A DNA stretch of 64,000 bases from Verrucomicrobiaceae bacterium (GCA_024232965.1 JACKQF010000004.1:496001-560000), one strand, 5' to 3'; shown: positions 1 to 10,307, numbered from the stretch's first letter. The notes: generated by a model not told the origin, from the letters alone. Made by a program: numbers and translations.

Positions 1-1
1 T

Positions 2-721
2 CCGAAATCACTCAACCCTTACCAATATGCCGCCGCGAACCCCCTCCGGTTTATCGATCCGGCAGGCTCCACGCCCACTCTCGCTGGTTCTGGGCGGATC
101 GGCCTGCGCTACGACATGGACACGCCCCCACCAAGTTCTTCGCAAATCATTCAGCGTCTTCGATTTAACTTTGACGCAGCTAGAGAGACTGATTCGGGTG
201 TCACACTCGGGGGGCGGATCCGCATGCAGTTTGACTCAGGAGCAAAGCCAGTACGAGCGTCGCGCTCGGGGATGCAACTGCTGCCGATCAGCAGCTTTGA
301 CTCGTCTCTCCGCGCCGATGCTACGATACCGTCCCACCCTGCAATTCAAAAGATCCTCCCCCTTTTCAGTTACGCGTCCACGCCCACGTGGCCTGGTTTG
401 GAACTGCCTCCACTTCCACTCGATGCATGCTCCACTTCTCGTCGGCCCCCAACCTGCTCAGACCAAAGCTGGAATGTCGCCGTTGGCTACTGTCCAGACG
501 CATCCAGCCTTAATCTTTGCCAACTGCCTTCCGGTGCCGGACCTTCCGCAACCTGCCAGGAGCAATCTAATCTTCAGTGCTCCGAAACTCCGAGTTCCTG
601 CCTCCCGACCGCGAAGGGCCAGGGTCGCAGCGATGATGTAACCCAGTTGGACTTGAGCAAAATGCCAAACACTCGCGATGTAATAGCGCTCAGACAGATC
701 CTCGGGGTCGGCACCAAGTAA
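2..721 (+). CDS. RHS repeat-associated core protein, C-terminal end (partial, odd tail)
   Basis: The gene enters from outside the window; the open frame starts at base 2 and stops at 721. Its first residues read NPYQYAAANPLRFIDPAG, the hallmark that closes the RHS-associated core domain. In RHS proteins the sequence after this point is a variable tip. Here the tip first resembles the N-terminal strands of alphaproteobacterial porins (GRIGLRYD, then RLRFNF, ETDSGVTLGGRIRMQ, about residues 30-78), then becomes a Ser/Pro/Cys-rich sequence with no recognisable fold. The late part may be frameshifted or decayed, since porin-like flavour also appears briefly in another frame near 251-301. The RHS assignment is firm; the tip assignment is tentative. 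Confidence 0.6.
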   Translation, partial: PKSLNPYQYAAANPLRFIDPAGSTPTLAGSGRIGLRYDMDTPPPSSSQIIQRLRFNFDAARETDSGVTLGGRIRMQFDSGAKPVRASRSGMQLLPISSFDSSLRADATIPSHPAIQKILPLFSYASTPTWPGLELPPLPLDACSTSRRPPTCSDQSWNVAVGYCPDASSLNLCQLPSGAGPSATCQEQSNLQCSETPSSCLPTAKGQGRSDDVTQLDLSKMPNTRDVIALRQILGVGTK

Positions 722-742
722 GAACCCATCCTGCAACCTGCC

Positions 743-2008
743 ATGAAAACCATCCTTCCGTTTTGCCTTGTCCTAATCGCACCCCTTCCTGCAGCTACCG
801 CAGCAACTGCAACGCTGGCCTATCGTTACGATGCCGCGGGAAGACTCACCGGATTAAAGCAGGTATCCGGCGGCATTCTCGAATCCGGCAGCCAAAACAA
901 CGTCAACGCCACCACCTATCGCTACGACAAAAATGGGAGTCTTACTACCCGGATCACGGGTGTCGGACTGCATCCTGAGAACGCCACCAATTACTCTGGC
1001 CTGTTCACTCACTTTTCAGGCCCCGGCTTTGCGTCATTCGGTGCCATTTCAGTCAAGATCGCATCGACAGGGTCATTTTCAGGCACGATCACCGTGGAAG
1101 GGACAGCCTATCGTTTTGCAGGCAGCTTTGCCCCCGATGGCACTGCTCCCCCAATCATCATCACCCGAAAGTCTCCGCTGCTCGATCTCACGCTCCTTCT
1201 TGCACTCGATACCTCCAGGGCAGACGGCACATCCCAAATAACCGGAATCCTGACGCAGGGGCTAAACACCGCTGAAATTGCGCTCGACCGTGCGTCCTTC
1301 AATTCCAAGACGTTCCCAGCTCCAATGGGTCTTGCTGGAAAGTACACTGCTGCCATTCAGCCCGTCAGTCCCGCGTCGACCGATCCGACCGGAGACGGGT
1401 TTGTCACCATTTCCCTCACGACGACAGGGAAACTCCGAGCCGTTGGCAAACTTCCCAACAATACCAGCTTCACTCAGAGTTCGGCCTTAGTCGGCCCTGG
1501 CAACTCATGGCCGCTGTTTGTTTCTCTCGATGCAAAAAAAGGGAGTCTAACCGGATTTATCGAGTTTTTCGCCCAACCAGAATCGGATGTAGCGGGGAGT
1601 GTTTATTGGTTCAAGCCAGCGTCGACGAAGCTCCTACACCCCAATCAGATCGCCAACACCTTAGAACTGATCGGTTCAAAATACCTCCCTCCGCTCCGGG
1701 GCCAAACTGCTATGAGGGTGTGGGCAAAAGTGCCAAACGTCACCTTCGAAGCCTCTGGCGGAAATCTTCCCGCCTCGATTTCCGCCGGAGGAACTTTAGA
1801 TTCAGCCAATCGCTTCCTTCCCTCGCCAAATTCAATCAGCCTGAAGCTCAGTCTCCTGTCATCGACCGGTCTCTTCAATACCAGCTTCAAAGACGGAGCC
1901 ACGGCACGGAAAGGTATCGGAGTGATCATCCAGAAGGCGAACCTTGGAACAGGCTTCTTCCCTGGATTAACTGAGGGTGGATTGGTCCAATTCCGCCCCG
2001 ATCCTTAG
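743..2008 (+). CDS. Secreted YD-repeat protein with Verrucomicrobia-type beta domain
   Basis: 421 residues with a clear Sec signal peptide (MKTILPFCLVLIAPLPAATA). Residues 27-70 carry two YD/RHS-like repeats (YRYDAAGRLTGL and YRYDKNGSLTTRI). The rest is a Gly/Ser/Thr-rich, probably all-beta region of about 340 residues with phrases such as LAGKYTAAI and GDGFVTISLTTTGKLRAVG, which I associate from memory with large Verrucomicrobia surface proteins. No enzymatic motif is visible. It starts 21 bases after the RHS fragment stops and probably belonged to the same secreted-protein locus. Two YD repeats are far too few for an RHS shell, so this is either a separate small surface protein or a remnant spliced to a beta domain. 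Confidence 0.7.
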   Translation: MKTILPFCLVLIAPLPAATAATATLAYRYDAAGRLTGLKQVSGGILESGSQNNVNATTYRYDKNGSLTTRITGVGLHPENATNYSGLFTHFSGPGFASFGAISVKIASTGSFSGTITVEGTAYRFAGSFAPDGTAPPIIITRKSPLLDLTLLLALDTSRADGTSQITGILTQGLNTAEIALDRASFNSKTFPAPMGLAGKYTAAIQPVSPASTDPTGDGFVTISLTTTGKLRAVGKLPNNTSFTQSSALVGPGNSWPLFVSLDAKKGSLTGFIEFFAQPESDVAGSVYWFKPASTKLLHPNQIANTLELIGSKYLPPLRGQTAMRVWAKVPNVTFEASGGNLPASISAGGTLDSANRFLPSPNSISLKLSLLSSTGLFNTSFKDGATARKGIGVIIQKANLGTGFFPGLTEGGLVQFRPDP

Positions 2009-2060
2009 AACCAGACCCGGCCAGGCCTAATGTGGCAGTCCAACAGGAGACACTGAGAAT

Positions 2061-2110
2061 GTTTTCGATATTTCCATTGCAATATTTCGTCAATACTGGA
2101 AACTTAGAGC
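2061..2110 (+). promoter_or_regulatory. AT-rich promoter/operator-like region before the RES module
   Basis: This stretch is much richer in A/T than its surroundings. It holds a perfect inverted repeat TTTCCA (2071-2076) / TGGAAA (2097-2102) and two ATATTTC direct copies. Toxin-antitoxin operons are usually autoregulated through palindromes at this position. No clean -35/-10 pair could be assigned, so the promoter call is an inference from composition and position. Confidence 0.35.
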
Positions 2111-2149
2111 GTGCACACAGACGCAAACACTCTCCAAGAAAGGCCGCGC

Positions 2150-2698
2150 ATGACCACCACGAACCCACCCGCAGACCTCGTGTCTGCACAGTTGCGCTCC
2201 CTGATCAACGTCGGACTGGAGTTTGGGCTCAGTTTGAGCCGAATGACCGCACTCATGGGGGAAGCCATCCGGGAACGTCTGCCCCTGCTGATCAGTGAAG
2301 GACACGCCACGTCTGACGAAGGGTTGAGCGCCCTGCTTCGGGCAGAGGGAGGGTGCGTAGAAGTTGAAAAAGCCAGGCAGCTGTTTCGCCGCCCCCAAGG
2401 TGTGACCCGCCAAGCGCTGGCACAGCAAATCCGCAGTGGCAACGTACTCGCATACCGCTCGGGTGGCGGGGACTATTTGGTCCCGATCTGGCAATTCCGC
2501 CCCGAAGGCGGCGTCTGGGAAGGTCTACCAGAAATCATTGCCGCGATTCGCACGCAACTGGACGACAAAAGCCCTCTCACCCCCTTCGCGTTCCTGCTCC
2601 AAGCCCATCCCCTGACCGGTGGACAACCACCCCTTGCCGCCCTTCGCCAGGGAAAAGTTCGCGAAGTGCTTGCCGCAGTAGCAGCAGATGCGCGCTGA
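2150..2698 (+). CDS. Antitoxin, Xre/MbcA/ParS-type, of a RES toxin pair
   Basis: 182 residues. Residues 10-75 are a helical N-terminal region, followed by GVTRQALAQQIRSGNVLAYRSG, an HTH-like segment. The C-terminus (about 120-180) matches the MbcA/ParS antitoxin tail in pattern: GLPEIIAAIR, a Phe-rich middle FAFLLQAHP, then PLAALRQGKVREVLAAV. Such antitoxins neutralise RES-domain NAD-degrading toxins, and a RES gene follows directly. The ATG at 2150 is preferred because AAGAAAGG lies six bases upstream; a GTG at 2111 would add 13 residues. It overlaps the toxin gene by 11 bases, which suggests translational coupling. Confidence 0.75.
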   Translation: MTTTNPPADLVSAQLRSLINVGLEFGLSLSRMTALMGEAIRERLPLLISEGHATSDEGLSALLRAEGGCVEVEKARQLFRRPQGVTRQALAQQIRSGNVLAYRSGGGDYLVPIWQFRPEGGVWEGLPEIIAAIRTQLDDKSPLTPFAFLLQAHPLTGGQPPLAALRQGKVREVLAAVAADAR

Positions 2699-3362
2699 TT
2701 TGTTGCCTCACCTCATGCGCGATCTGCGTCACCCGCCAGACCAATCGGACTTCGACCGGAGGAGAATCCCGTTCATGAGCTCTGCCACGCTGGCGGGACT
2801 CCCTTGGTGCCGACTTTATCGAAAGGAGTTTGCCGAGCAGTTCTACCCCTCGACCGGATCCCGACTCACGCCCAGCTCTGGCACCTTTCCTTGCGTGTAT
2901 TTAGCCCTGTCCAAAGAGACCACTGTGGCCGAGGTCTGGGGAGATCGGCTCGCCGCCCAACGGGACAGCGCAGCAGGGGTCTACGTCATCCCGGCAGATC
3001 AGGCCAAACGCTGGGGCTACCTCGAACTGAAATCGTTGCCGACCGATTTGAAGATCTGCGATTTTTTCGATGCCGACACCCGACTGGCGGTGGGCATTGA
3101 ATCCGGCACCCTTTACAGCACCGATCTCACCCTCCCCCAAGCCTGGGCAGAGCGCATCGCCAAGCATCCTGCCCATTTTGACGGCATCCGCTACCGCAGC
3201 AGGCACACGGACGAGGCCTGCCTCGTCCTCTGGTCACGAGCAGCAGCGCCCAAGCCCCTGGCGCAGACCCTGCAATTCAATCCTGCCGGAGAATTCATCG
3301 AGTCAGATGCGGCCTACCTGCTAGCAGGGAAGATCGGCATCCGACTGGCTTTTGCCTGGTGA
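2688..3362 (+). CDS. RES-domain toxin (predicted NAD+-degrading)
   Basis: 224 residues with the RES signature: Arg42 in WCRLYRKEF, the FPCVYLALSKETTVAEVW block with the conserved Glu (about 77-82), and RYRSR with Ser171. Characterised RES toxins (MbcT, Pseudomonas RES) break down intracellular NAD+; their family is related to ADP-ribosyltransferases. The gene follows its presumed antitoxin with an 11-base overlap. About 30 residues precede the domain, so a later start at Met30 is possible, but the overlap favours the first ATG. All three signature residues appear to be present, so the toxin looks intact. Confidence 0.85.
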   Translation: MRADLLPHLMRDLRHPPDQSDFDRRRIPFMSSATLAGLPWCRLYRKEFAEQFYPSTGSRLTPSSGTFPCVYLALSKETTVAEVWGDRLAAQRDSAAGVYVIPADQAKRWGYLELKSLPTDLKICDFFDADTRLAVGIESGTLYSTDLTLPQAWAERIAKHPAHFDGIRYRSRHTDEACLVLWSRAAAPKPLAQTLQFNPAGEFIESDAAYLLAGKIGIRLAFAW

Positions 3363-3383
3363 GCAGAAGTGCCTAAAACAAAA

Positions 3384-3411
3384 CACCCCGGAGACTTGCG
3401 TCCCCGGGGTG
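3384..3411 (-). terminator. Rho-independent terminator of the chaperone operon
   Basis: CACCCCGG (3384-3391) pairs with CCGGGGTG (3404-3411), continued by GAC/GTC around a TTGC loop after one mismatch. On the minus strand the stem is followed by TTTTGTTTT, the classic poly-U exit. It lies 40 bases past the groEL stop. The plus-strand RES gene ends at 3362, so the hairpin may also stop that transcript, although no U-tract follows on that side. Confidence 0.85.
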
Positions 3412-3450
3412 AATTGATTGAATACACAGGCTAATATGCCCATGCTACGG

Positions 3451-5079
<1,629 letters not shown>

Positions 5080-5111
5080 TTATGCGTAGAGGGGTTGGTG
5101 GTTAGAGCGAA

Positions 5112-5408
5112 TTAGCCAACGATGCCGAGGATATCGACTTCGTTGAGGATCAGGTGGTCTTCACCGTCGATTTTGACTTCGGTGCCGCCGTATTTGGAAA
5201 TGAGGACTTTGTCGCCGACTTTGACGGTGAAAAGATCCTTCACGTCTTTGCCTTCGTCGTCTTTGCCGGTGCCCAGGGCTAGCACTTCTGCTTCCTGGGG
5301 TTTTTCCTTGGCGGTATCGGGAAGGAAAAGACCGCCAGCGGTCTTCTCTTCGCTGGATGAGCGCTTGACGAGCACGCGTCGGCCAAGTGGTGTAATTTTG
5401 CTAGCCAT
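5112..5408 (-). CDS. groES: Co-chaperonin GroES (Hsp10)
   Basis: 98 residues starting [16 protein letters not shown]. The mobile loop [23 protein letters not shown] and the terminal [14 protein letters not shown] are characteristic. A longer open frame extends upstream, but the ATG at 5408 gives the standard GroES length and N-terminus. It sits directly before groEL. The 109-base gap to the upstream lipoprotein gene contains a perfect 10-bp inverted repeat (5468-5504) but no CIRCE element that I can find. Confidence 0.98.
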   Translation of the reverse strand: MASKITPLGRRVLVKRSSSEEKTAGGLFLPDTAKEKPQEAEVLALGTGKDDEGKDVKDLFTVKVGDKVLISKYGGTEVKIDGEDHLILNEVDILGIVG

Positions 5409-5467
5409 AGTTGGTGCGATTTCTGCTTTGTGGGTTGTTGTTCTAGTTTGGTTTAGGTTCACCCGGG

Positions 5468-5504
5468 CGGTTGTCCGTCGCGCAATGGACGTGGCGGACA
5501 ACCG
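5468..5504 (-). promoter_or_regulatory. 10-bp perfect inverted repeat upstream of groES
   Basis: CGGTTGTCCG (5468-5477) and CGGACAACCG (5495-5504) are separated by 17 bases. The repeat lies 13 bases after the lipoprotein stop and 59 bases before the groES start. No U-tract follows on the minus strand, so a simple intrinsic terminator is unlikely. It could be an operator replacing the usual HrcA/CIRCE site, or an mRNA processing hairpin that sets the groESL level relative to dnaK. Confidence 0.5.
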
Positions 5505-5517
5505 ACCGCGGAGAAAT

Positions 5518-6192
5518 TTAGGGCTCCGGTGGCTTCGAGGCCGCGGCCGGAGGGGGGTTCTTTGGCACCAATGAGATGCCGTTTGGGGATTTGCTGACAC
5601 CGCCGTAACTGAGATCAGCGGTGGCCTCCCCAATTTCTTGGGCAAGGAAGTCCACGAGGCGCCGCGGGTCCTCCGTCAGCACATTCTGCAACATGCGTGA
5701 GGTGCGCTTGGCATCGTAGACCTTGAGGTCCAGATTCAAGCCATAGGTGCCGGGACCGCCTTCGAGTCCGGTAATCTGTGCGGCGATATCGACGGAGCTG
5801 TTGATGTAATCCTGGAGGGCCTTGTCCGCCCCCAATTTCTTGAGTGCGCTGACGAGCTTAGCATTCACCTCTGGGACGCCCAGGAGGTCCTGAGCGTTCT
5901 TTTCAGGATACATGTCCATGATGCGCTCTGCTTCTTCAGCAAAGGCGTCGCGAGCGTTATCCTCAATCGGTTCAGGCGGTGGTGGCGTGAGGGCGTCCGC
6001 GATGTGTGCGTCAAGCTCCGTGTCACTGACCTTGGCCGCAGAGGGCTTGGATTCTGGAGTGGGTGACCTCTTTGGCTCATCTTTTCCGCAGGATGAGAGC
6101 GCGAGCGCAGCACAGAGTGACACCACCTGGAGCGCCGATTTAGCGTCGGCATTCCATGCAGGGGAGGTCTGTGCTGGCGTCTTGCTGAACAT
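5518..6192 (-). CDS. Lipoprotein of unknown function inside the chaperone operon
   Basis: 224 residues. The N-terminus has a hydrophobic stretch ending in a lipobox (LALSSC, Cys35), indicating lipidation and membrane anchoring. A Pro/Ser/Lys-rich linker follows (about 38-85). A helical, acidic domain covers residues 90-200 ([30 protein letters not shown], then [23 protein letters not shown]). The end is Pro-rich. The start at 6192 was chosen because it gives the lipoprotein signal and lies 19 bases after the dnaK stop. I do not recognise the domain. Its place between dnaK and groES is unusual and suggests co-expression under protein-folding stress. Confidence 0.8.
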   Translation of the reverse strand: MFSKTPAQTSPAWNADAKSALQVVSLCAALALSSCGKDEPKRSPTPESKPSAAKVSDTELDAHIADALTPPPPEPIEDNARDAFAEEAERIMDMYPEKNAQDLLGVPEVNAKLVSALKKLGADKALQDYINSSVDIAAQITGLEGGPGTYGLNLDLKVYDAKRTSRMLQNVLTEDPRRLVDFLAQEIGEATADLSYGGVSKSPNGISLVPKNPPPAAASKPPEP

Positions 6193-6211
6193 CGGGATAA
6201 GGGCGGTCCAA

Positions 6212-8185
6212 TTACTTGTCTTTGTCCTTGTCCACGACTTCGAAGTCGGCATCGACGACCTTGCCCTTGTCTTCGGCAGCGCTGCCTTCCTTTGGCGCGT
6301 CGGCACCTGCGGACGCGGCACCAGCGAAGTCGGCTGGATTGAAGCCCTCTGGCATTCCACCTGCACCACCGGCTGCGCCTGCGGCGGCAGCGGCTTGGTA
6401 GGCCTCAGCGAAGAGTTTCTCGAGGCTTTCCACTCCGCTCTTCATGGCGTCGCTGTCGTTGGCTTCGATGGCAGTCTTCAGGGAGGCGATGCGGTCAGAG
6501 ATTGGGGAGAGCTGTTCGGCGGGAACTTTCCCTTCCCACTCCTTCACCTGCTTCTCGGTCTCATAGACGAGAGCTTCTGCCTTGTTCTTGGTCTCGACGC
6601 CTTCCTTGCGCTGGCGGTCTTCCTCAGCATGCAGTTCGGCATCCTTCTTGGCCTTCTCAATCTCATCGGCGCTGAGACCGCTGGAACCTTGGATGGAAAT
6701 CTTCTGTTCCTTACCGGATCCTTTGTCTTTGGCGGAGACGTGCAGAATGCCGTTGGCATCGATGTCAAAGGTGACCTCGATCTGTGGCACGCCGCGTGGT
6801 GCGGGTGGGATACCGTCGAGCTTGAAGGTGCCGAGCGTTTTGTTGTCGCGGGACATGGGGCGCTCGCCCTGCAGGACGACGATTTCAACGCCGGGCTGCT
6901 GATCAGCGTAGGTGGAGAAGATTTGGGAATGCTTCTTCGGAATGGTGGTATTGCGCGGGATCATTGGTGTGGCGATGCCGCCTGCCGTCTCAATGGCCAG
7001 CGTCAGCGGAGTGACGTCCAGCAAAAGCACATCCTTCACATCACCCTTCAGGACGCCGCCCTGGATGGAGGCACCGATAGCGACGACTTCATCTGGGTTC
7101 ACGCCTTGGTGGGGGTCTTTTCCGGCGAGCTTGCGGGCGGTTTCCACCACCTTTGGCATGCGGGTCATCCCACCGACGAGCACGAGTTCATCGATCTTAC
7201 TGGCCTCAAGCTTCGCAGCAGCGAGACACTCGCGGACTGGCTTGATGGTGCGCTCAAACAGGGAATCGCAGAGCTGCTCCATCTTGGCGCGGCTCAGGGA
7301 CTTCATGATGTGCTTTGGCCCGGTAGCGTCTGCTGTCACGAAGGGCAGATTGATGTCGTAGGTCTGGCTGGAGCTGAGAGCGATCTTGGCCTTCTCTGCT
7401 TCTTCCTTGATGCGCTGGAGCGCGTCTGGCTGACCGCTGAGGTCGATGCCGCTGTCGGTTTTGAATTCCTGGATGATCCACTGGATGATGGCGTTGTCCC
7501 AGTCATCTCCGCCGAGGTGGGTATCCCCATCGGTGGCGAGCACTTCAAAGACGCCGTCGCCGATTTCAAGGACGCTGATATCAAAGGTACCACCGCCAAG
7601 GTCATAGACAGCGATCTTTTCATCGGACTTCCCTTCCAGGCCGTAAGCCAGGGAAGCTGCGGTTGGCTCATTGATGATGCGACGGACATTCAAACCGGCG
7701 ATTTCGCCTGCGGCCTTGGTGGCGTTGCGCTGGGAGTCGTTGAAGTAGGCTGGCACCGTGATGACTGCGTCGGTGATCTTTTCGCCCAGCTTGGCTTCGG
7801 CATCTGCCTTCAGCTTGGCCAAGATCATGGCACTGACTTCTTGAGGACTGTAAACTTTGTCTTCGCCGCCGACCTCAACTTGAACGTGGGCGTCACCATT
7901 GGCGGCCTCGACGATCTTGTAGGGGACGCGCTTGTCGGCGTCAGTCAGTTCCGAATACTTGCGGCCCATGAGGCGCTTCACGGAAAAGACGGTATTGCGG
8001 GGGTTCGTCACGGCCTGACGCTTTGCAGCTTGGCCGACGACACGCTCACCACTTTTCGTGAAGGCCACCACAGATGGTGTCGTGCGGGCGCCTTCGGAGT
8101 TTTCCAGCACCATCGGCTTACCGGCGTCCAAGACGGCCATGCAAGAATTTGTGGTGCCCAAGTCGATGCCAAGGATTTTGCTCAT
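6212..8185 (-). CDS. dnaK: Molecular chaperone DnaK (Hsp70)
   Basis: 657 residues beginning [15 protein letters not shown]. The actin-like ATPase motifs are clear: IDLGTTNS (phosphate 1), [10 protein letters not shown] (phosphate 2), and VGGMTRMP (adenosine region). The substrate-binding domain follows ([11 protein letters not shown]), then the helical lid and a Gly/Ala-rich C-terminal stretch ending VVDKDKDK. The open frame extends 30 residues upstream, but the ATG at 8185 matches the family start. It is the first gene of the operon. No dnaJ or grpE is present here. Its upstream region carries a palindrome and several TTGGCAC heptamers. Confidence 0.99.
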   Translation of the reverse strand: MSKILGIDLGTTNSCMAVLDAGKPMVLENSEGARTTPSVVAFTKSGERVVGQAAKRQAVTNPRNTVFSVKRLMGRKYSELTDADKRVPYKIVEAANGDAHVQVEVGGEDKVYSPQEVSAMILAKLKADAEAKLGEKITDAVITVPAYFNDSQRNATKAAGEIAGLNVRRIINEPTAASLAYGLEGKSDEKIAVYDLGGGTFDISVLEIGDGVFEVLATDGDTHLGGDDWDNAIIQWIIQEFKTDSGIDLSGQPDALQRIKEEAEKAKIALSSSQTYDINLPFVTADATGPKHIMKSLSRAKMEQLCDSLFERTIKPVRECLAAAKLEASKIDELVLVGGMTRMPKVVETARKLAGKDPHQGVNPDEVVAIGASIQGGVLKGDVKDVLLLDVTPLTLAIETAGGIATPMIPRNTTIPKKHSQIFSTYADQQPGVEIVVLQGERPMSRDNKTLGTFKLDGIPPAPRGVPQIEVTFDIDANGILHVSAKDKGSGKEQKISIQGSSGLSADEIEKAKKDAELHAEEDRQRKEGVETKNKAEALVYETEKQVKEWEGKVPAEQLSPISDRIASLKTAIEANDSDAMKSGVESLEKLFAEAYQAAAAAGAAGGAGGMPEGFNPADFAGAASAGADAPKEGSAAEDKGKVVDADFEVVDKDKDK

Positions 8186-8293
8186 AGGTTTGTTGGTGGA
8201 AAAAGAGGTGGAGAGGGTTGGGTTCGGTGAACTCCTGTGCCGGATCACTCCCGAATCGGGAACCTGACGCGGCAAAGAAGTTCGCTCATTAGT

Positions 8294-8314
8294 CTTGGCA
8301 CAGAGCGTGCCAAG
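8294..8314 (-). promoter_or_regulatory. TTGGCAC palindrome upstream of dnaK; possible sigma-54 promoter
   Basis: CTTGGCAC (8294-8301) and GTGCCAAG (8307-8314) form a perfect 8-bp palindrome with a 5-base spacer. Read toward dnaK, the minus strand gives TTGGCACG, four bases, then GTGCC. This fits the sigma-54 -24/-12 pattern (GG, ten bases, GC) with one deviation in the TTGC element. A start near 8286 would leave a leader of about 100 bases. The symmetry equally fits a dimeric repressor operator. Two further tandem TTGGCAC copies lie at 8432-8438 and 8440-8446. Confidence 0.45.
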
Positions 8315-8431
8315 CAGCCTCGGCGGCGCTGGAGGCCTTGATTTTACGAGAAAGTCACTCCCAGACTCCCGCGGAACCCGCCATTAAACCCGCGACATTT
8401 GTGCCATCATGACACTTTTGCGCCGTCTCTT

Positions 8432-8446
8432 TTGGCACTTTGGCAC
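8432..8446. repeat. Tandem TTGGCAC heptamers
   Basis: TTGGCAC occurs at 8432-8438 and 8440-8446, eight bases apart, immediately after the stop codon of the minus-strand EEP gene. Together with the two inverted copies at 8295-8313 this makes four copies of the same heptamer within 152 bases upstream of dnaK. The clustering suggests a shared DNA-binding protein rather than chance. Confidence 0.4.
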
Positions 8447-9367
8447 TCAGCGCTGTCTCAATCGCACAAACATCAGCGTGTGGTCGCTCTGCCAGTCCTG
8501 GATCTTCCTCGCCTCCAGCACCTCCCAGCCACTCCCCACCCAGATCTGATCGAGACTTAGCAAAGGTAGGCCCCAAAACCACGTCTCGCGGAAACCGTTG
8601 CCCGCAGCCTCAAATGCGTTCGTCATTTGCTGACGATACGGTACCAAATGCACGGACTCTGCCGGCGTATTGAAATCTCCCATCACCAGTGCCAGCGGAT
8701 CGCCCTGGGTCATTGCAAGAGTCTCCGCCAGTTGCCTGCGGCGAGTCATCCAGGGATGCGCATACACATCGACCAGGACGGTGCGCATGATGTTCTGCCC
8801 ATAGTCGACCTCCCAAATCGTAAAGGCACCTAGCCCATCAAGCTTGCCCCTCTCGCGACGACGATCCGGCAGCTTTGTCAGCCAAAGCAGACCACGCGGC
8901 ATGAAGTCCACCTTGTAGTCAGGTAGCGCCTTTTGGTAGGCGGGCAGGTGGCTGGCGGCCTTGATCCCCGGCTCCACGCAACCAACAATGTCCGGCCGCA
9001 ACTCTCTGACGCGTTCAATCAGCGCCTGGCAGGGCTCGTCTGGGCGGGACATATTCCAAAACATGACCCGCAGTTCTTTGCCGCCGGGTTCGGTAGCGAT
9101 CGGCGCATGGTGCTGCCAGCTGCGTGCCACCCACACAGATGCCAAAACTAGACCGAGAACTGCTGAGACCTTCCGGCGCGGAGCACCGGGGCAGAACGTC
9201 AGCGCCACGCAAAAACCCACTAGCACGGGCAAAGGGAGCGCGTAAAAGTACGCCGCAAAGACGTCGTAACGGTCCTTCAGCCCAAACTGCAGGATCAGCC
9301 CGATCGCAACCACACACCAGGTGCAAAATCGCCCAGCGCGAAGCACTTGGCGCATCAGGTCTGACAT
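8447..9367 (-). CDS. Endonuclease/exonuclease/phosphatase-family membrane protein
   Basis: 306 residues. The first 95 hold three hydrophobic segments (about 13-31, 38-58, 65-82), as in inner-membrane EEP proteins. The catalytic domain follows with the family's core motifs: LRVMFWNM (metal/nucleophile region), PDIVGCVEPG with the metal-binding Glu, VMGDFNTP, LDQIW and the terminal SDH. The family cleaves phosphodiester or phosphomonoester bonds in nucleic acids or phospholipids; the substrate cannot be read from the sequence. It is separated by 13 bases from the secreted protein gene upstream on the same strand, so the two may be cotranscribed. Confidence 0.85.
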   Translation of the reverse strand: MSDLMRQVLRAGRFCTWCVVAIGLILQFGLKDRYDVFAAYFYALPLPVLVGFCVALTFCPGAPRRKVSAVLGLVLASVWVARSWQHHAPIATEPGGKELRVMFWNMSRPDEPCQALIERVRELRPDIVGCVEPGIKAASHLPAYQKALPDYKVDFMPRGLLWLTKLPDRRRERGKLDGLGAFTIWEVDYGQNIMRTVLVDVYAHPWMTRRRQLAETLAMTQGDPLALVMGDFNTPAESVHLVPYRQQMTNAFEAAGNGFRETWFWGLPLLSLDQIWVGSGWEVLEARKIQDWQSDHTLMFVRLRQR

Positions 9368-9380
9368 GGCTGGGGCGAAC

Positions 9381-10307
9381 TCAGGCGGCAGGTTTCAGGA
9401 CGACTTTTTGAACGTCCATCACAGCTTTGCTTTTTTTGTCCACAGGATCGATCACGATCCGGTGAGTACCAGCAGCAGGGATCTCGATGGTGCCAGCCTC
9501 GACCTCTTTCCAGTCTTGGAAGCCACCAGTTTCTTGCACGGAAAAGCTCGTCTTTTGGTCACCCAACTTTACCTCGACTTGGCTCCCGCCATTGCCAGCG
9601 CCGCAACCCTGCGTCACGACGACAGTATAACGGCCAGGCTTGGTGGCCTTGAATTCCCACTCGGCAAAGTCGTCCGCAGAGGTCCAGAAGCCCAGACAAT
9701 CCTTCTCAGGCTTCGGCTCGTAACGCATCACTTCCGACCACGTCGTCGCCGACTTGGCCGGGAGGGTGATGGTGCCATCCGCAGCCTGCACCACGGCGTC
9801 ATCAGTCTCGCTACACGGGATGAAGGCAATCTCTTGGATTGCCAATTCCGCTGTGACACCCGAAGCCGGCGTGTAGAGGGCAAAGGCAAAGTCTCCCGCG
9901 GCTGCAAATGATACGGCACCCAGGTAGGTGCTCAGCGGGGTGTTACTGGCGGTCAGCACCTTCTTTAGACGCTGGTCGCCAAACTTGAACTGCACCGCCA
10001 TCGTCGCGGCCTTCATGGTGTAGGTCATGCGGACCTGATAGCGGCCCCAACGTTTCGCAGTGATGATCTTGGAATCAAATTGCTCCCAGTGCTGCATCGG
10101 CATGTGCTTCATGTCCGAGCCCTTGACCACCACAATGCCACGGGAAGGAAGATCCACGCGCTCCACAGGCTCGTCACTGCCAAAAGCGCCGACATCGACT
10201 GGAGTAGGCGCTGCGGCCTCCTCAGTCTCGGCTGCTGAGGCAGTGACTGCAAACAAAGCAACTAGCGCTGGCAGCGCGAAACGGCGGCAAATAGGATGGG
10301 TTTTCAT
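9381..10307 (-). CDS. Secreted protein with two beta-sandwich (carbohydrate-binding-like) regions
   Basis: 308 residues with a signal peptide (RRFALPALVALFAVTASA). Two halves look like duplicated beta-sandwich modules. The first (about 45-165) includes RWGRYQVRMTYTMKAATMAVQFKFGDQRLK. The second (about 170-305) includes EWEFKATKPGRYTVVVTQGCGAGNGGSQVEVKLGDQ and AAGTHRIVIDPV, the pattern seen in domains appended to alpha-L-fucosidases and DUF5077-like proteins. No catalytic residues are evident. A ligand-binding or structural role at the cell surface or in the periplasm is likely, but the ligand is unknown. Confidence 0.7.
   Translation of the reverse strand: MKTHPICRRFALPALVALFAVTASAAETEEAAAPTPVDVGAFGSDEPVERVDLPSRGIVVVKGSDMKHMPMQHWEQFDSKIITAKRWGRYQVRMTYTMKAATMAVQFKFGDQRLKKVLTASNTPLSTYLGAVSFAAAGDFAFALYTPASGVTAELAIQEIAFIPCSETDDAVVQAADGTITLPAKSATTWSEVMRYEPKPEKDCLGFWTSADDFAEWEFKATKPGRYTVVVTQGCGAGNGGSQVEVKLGDQKTSFSVQETGGFQDWKEVEAGTIEIPAAGTHRIVIDPVDKKSKAVMDVQKVVLKPAA

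Noticed and set aside
5912..8230. A 772-codon open frame on the plus strand opposite dnaK
   Set aside because: It is antisense to an unmistakable DnaK. Codon bias in GC-rich genes opens the opposite frame, and the translation has no recognisable domain.
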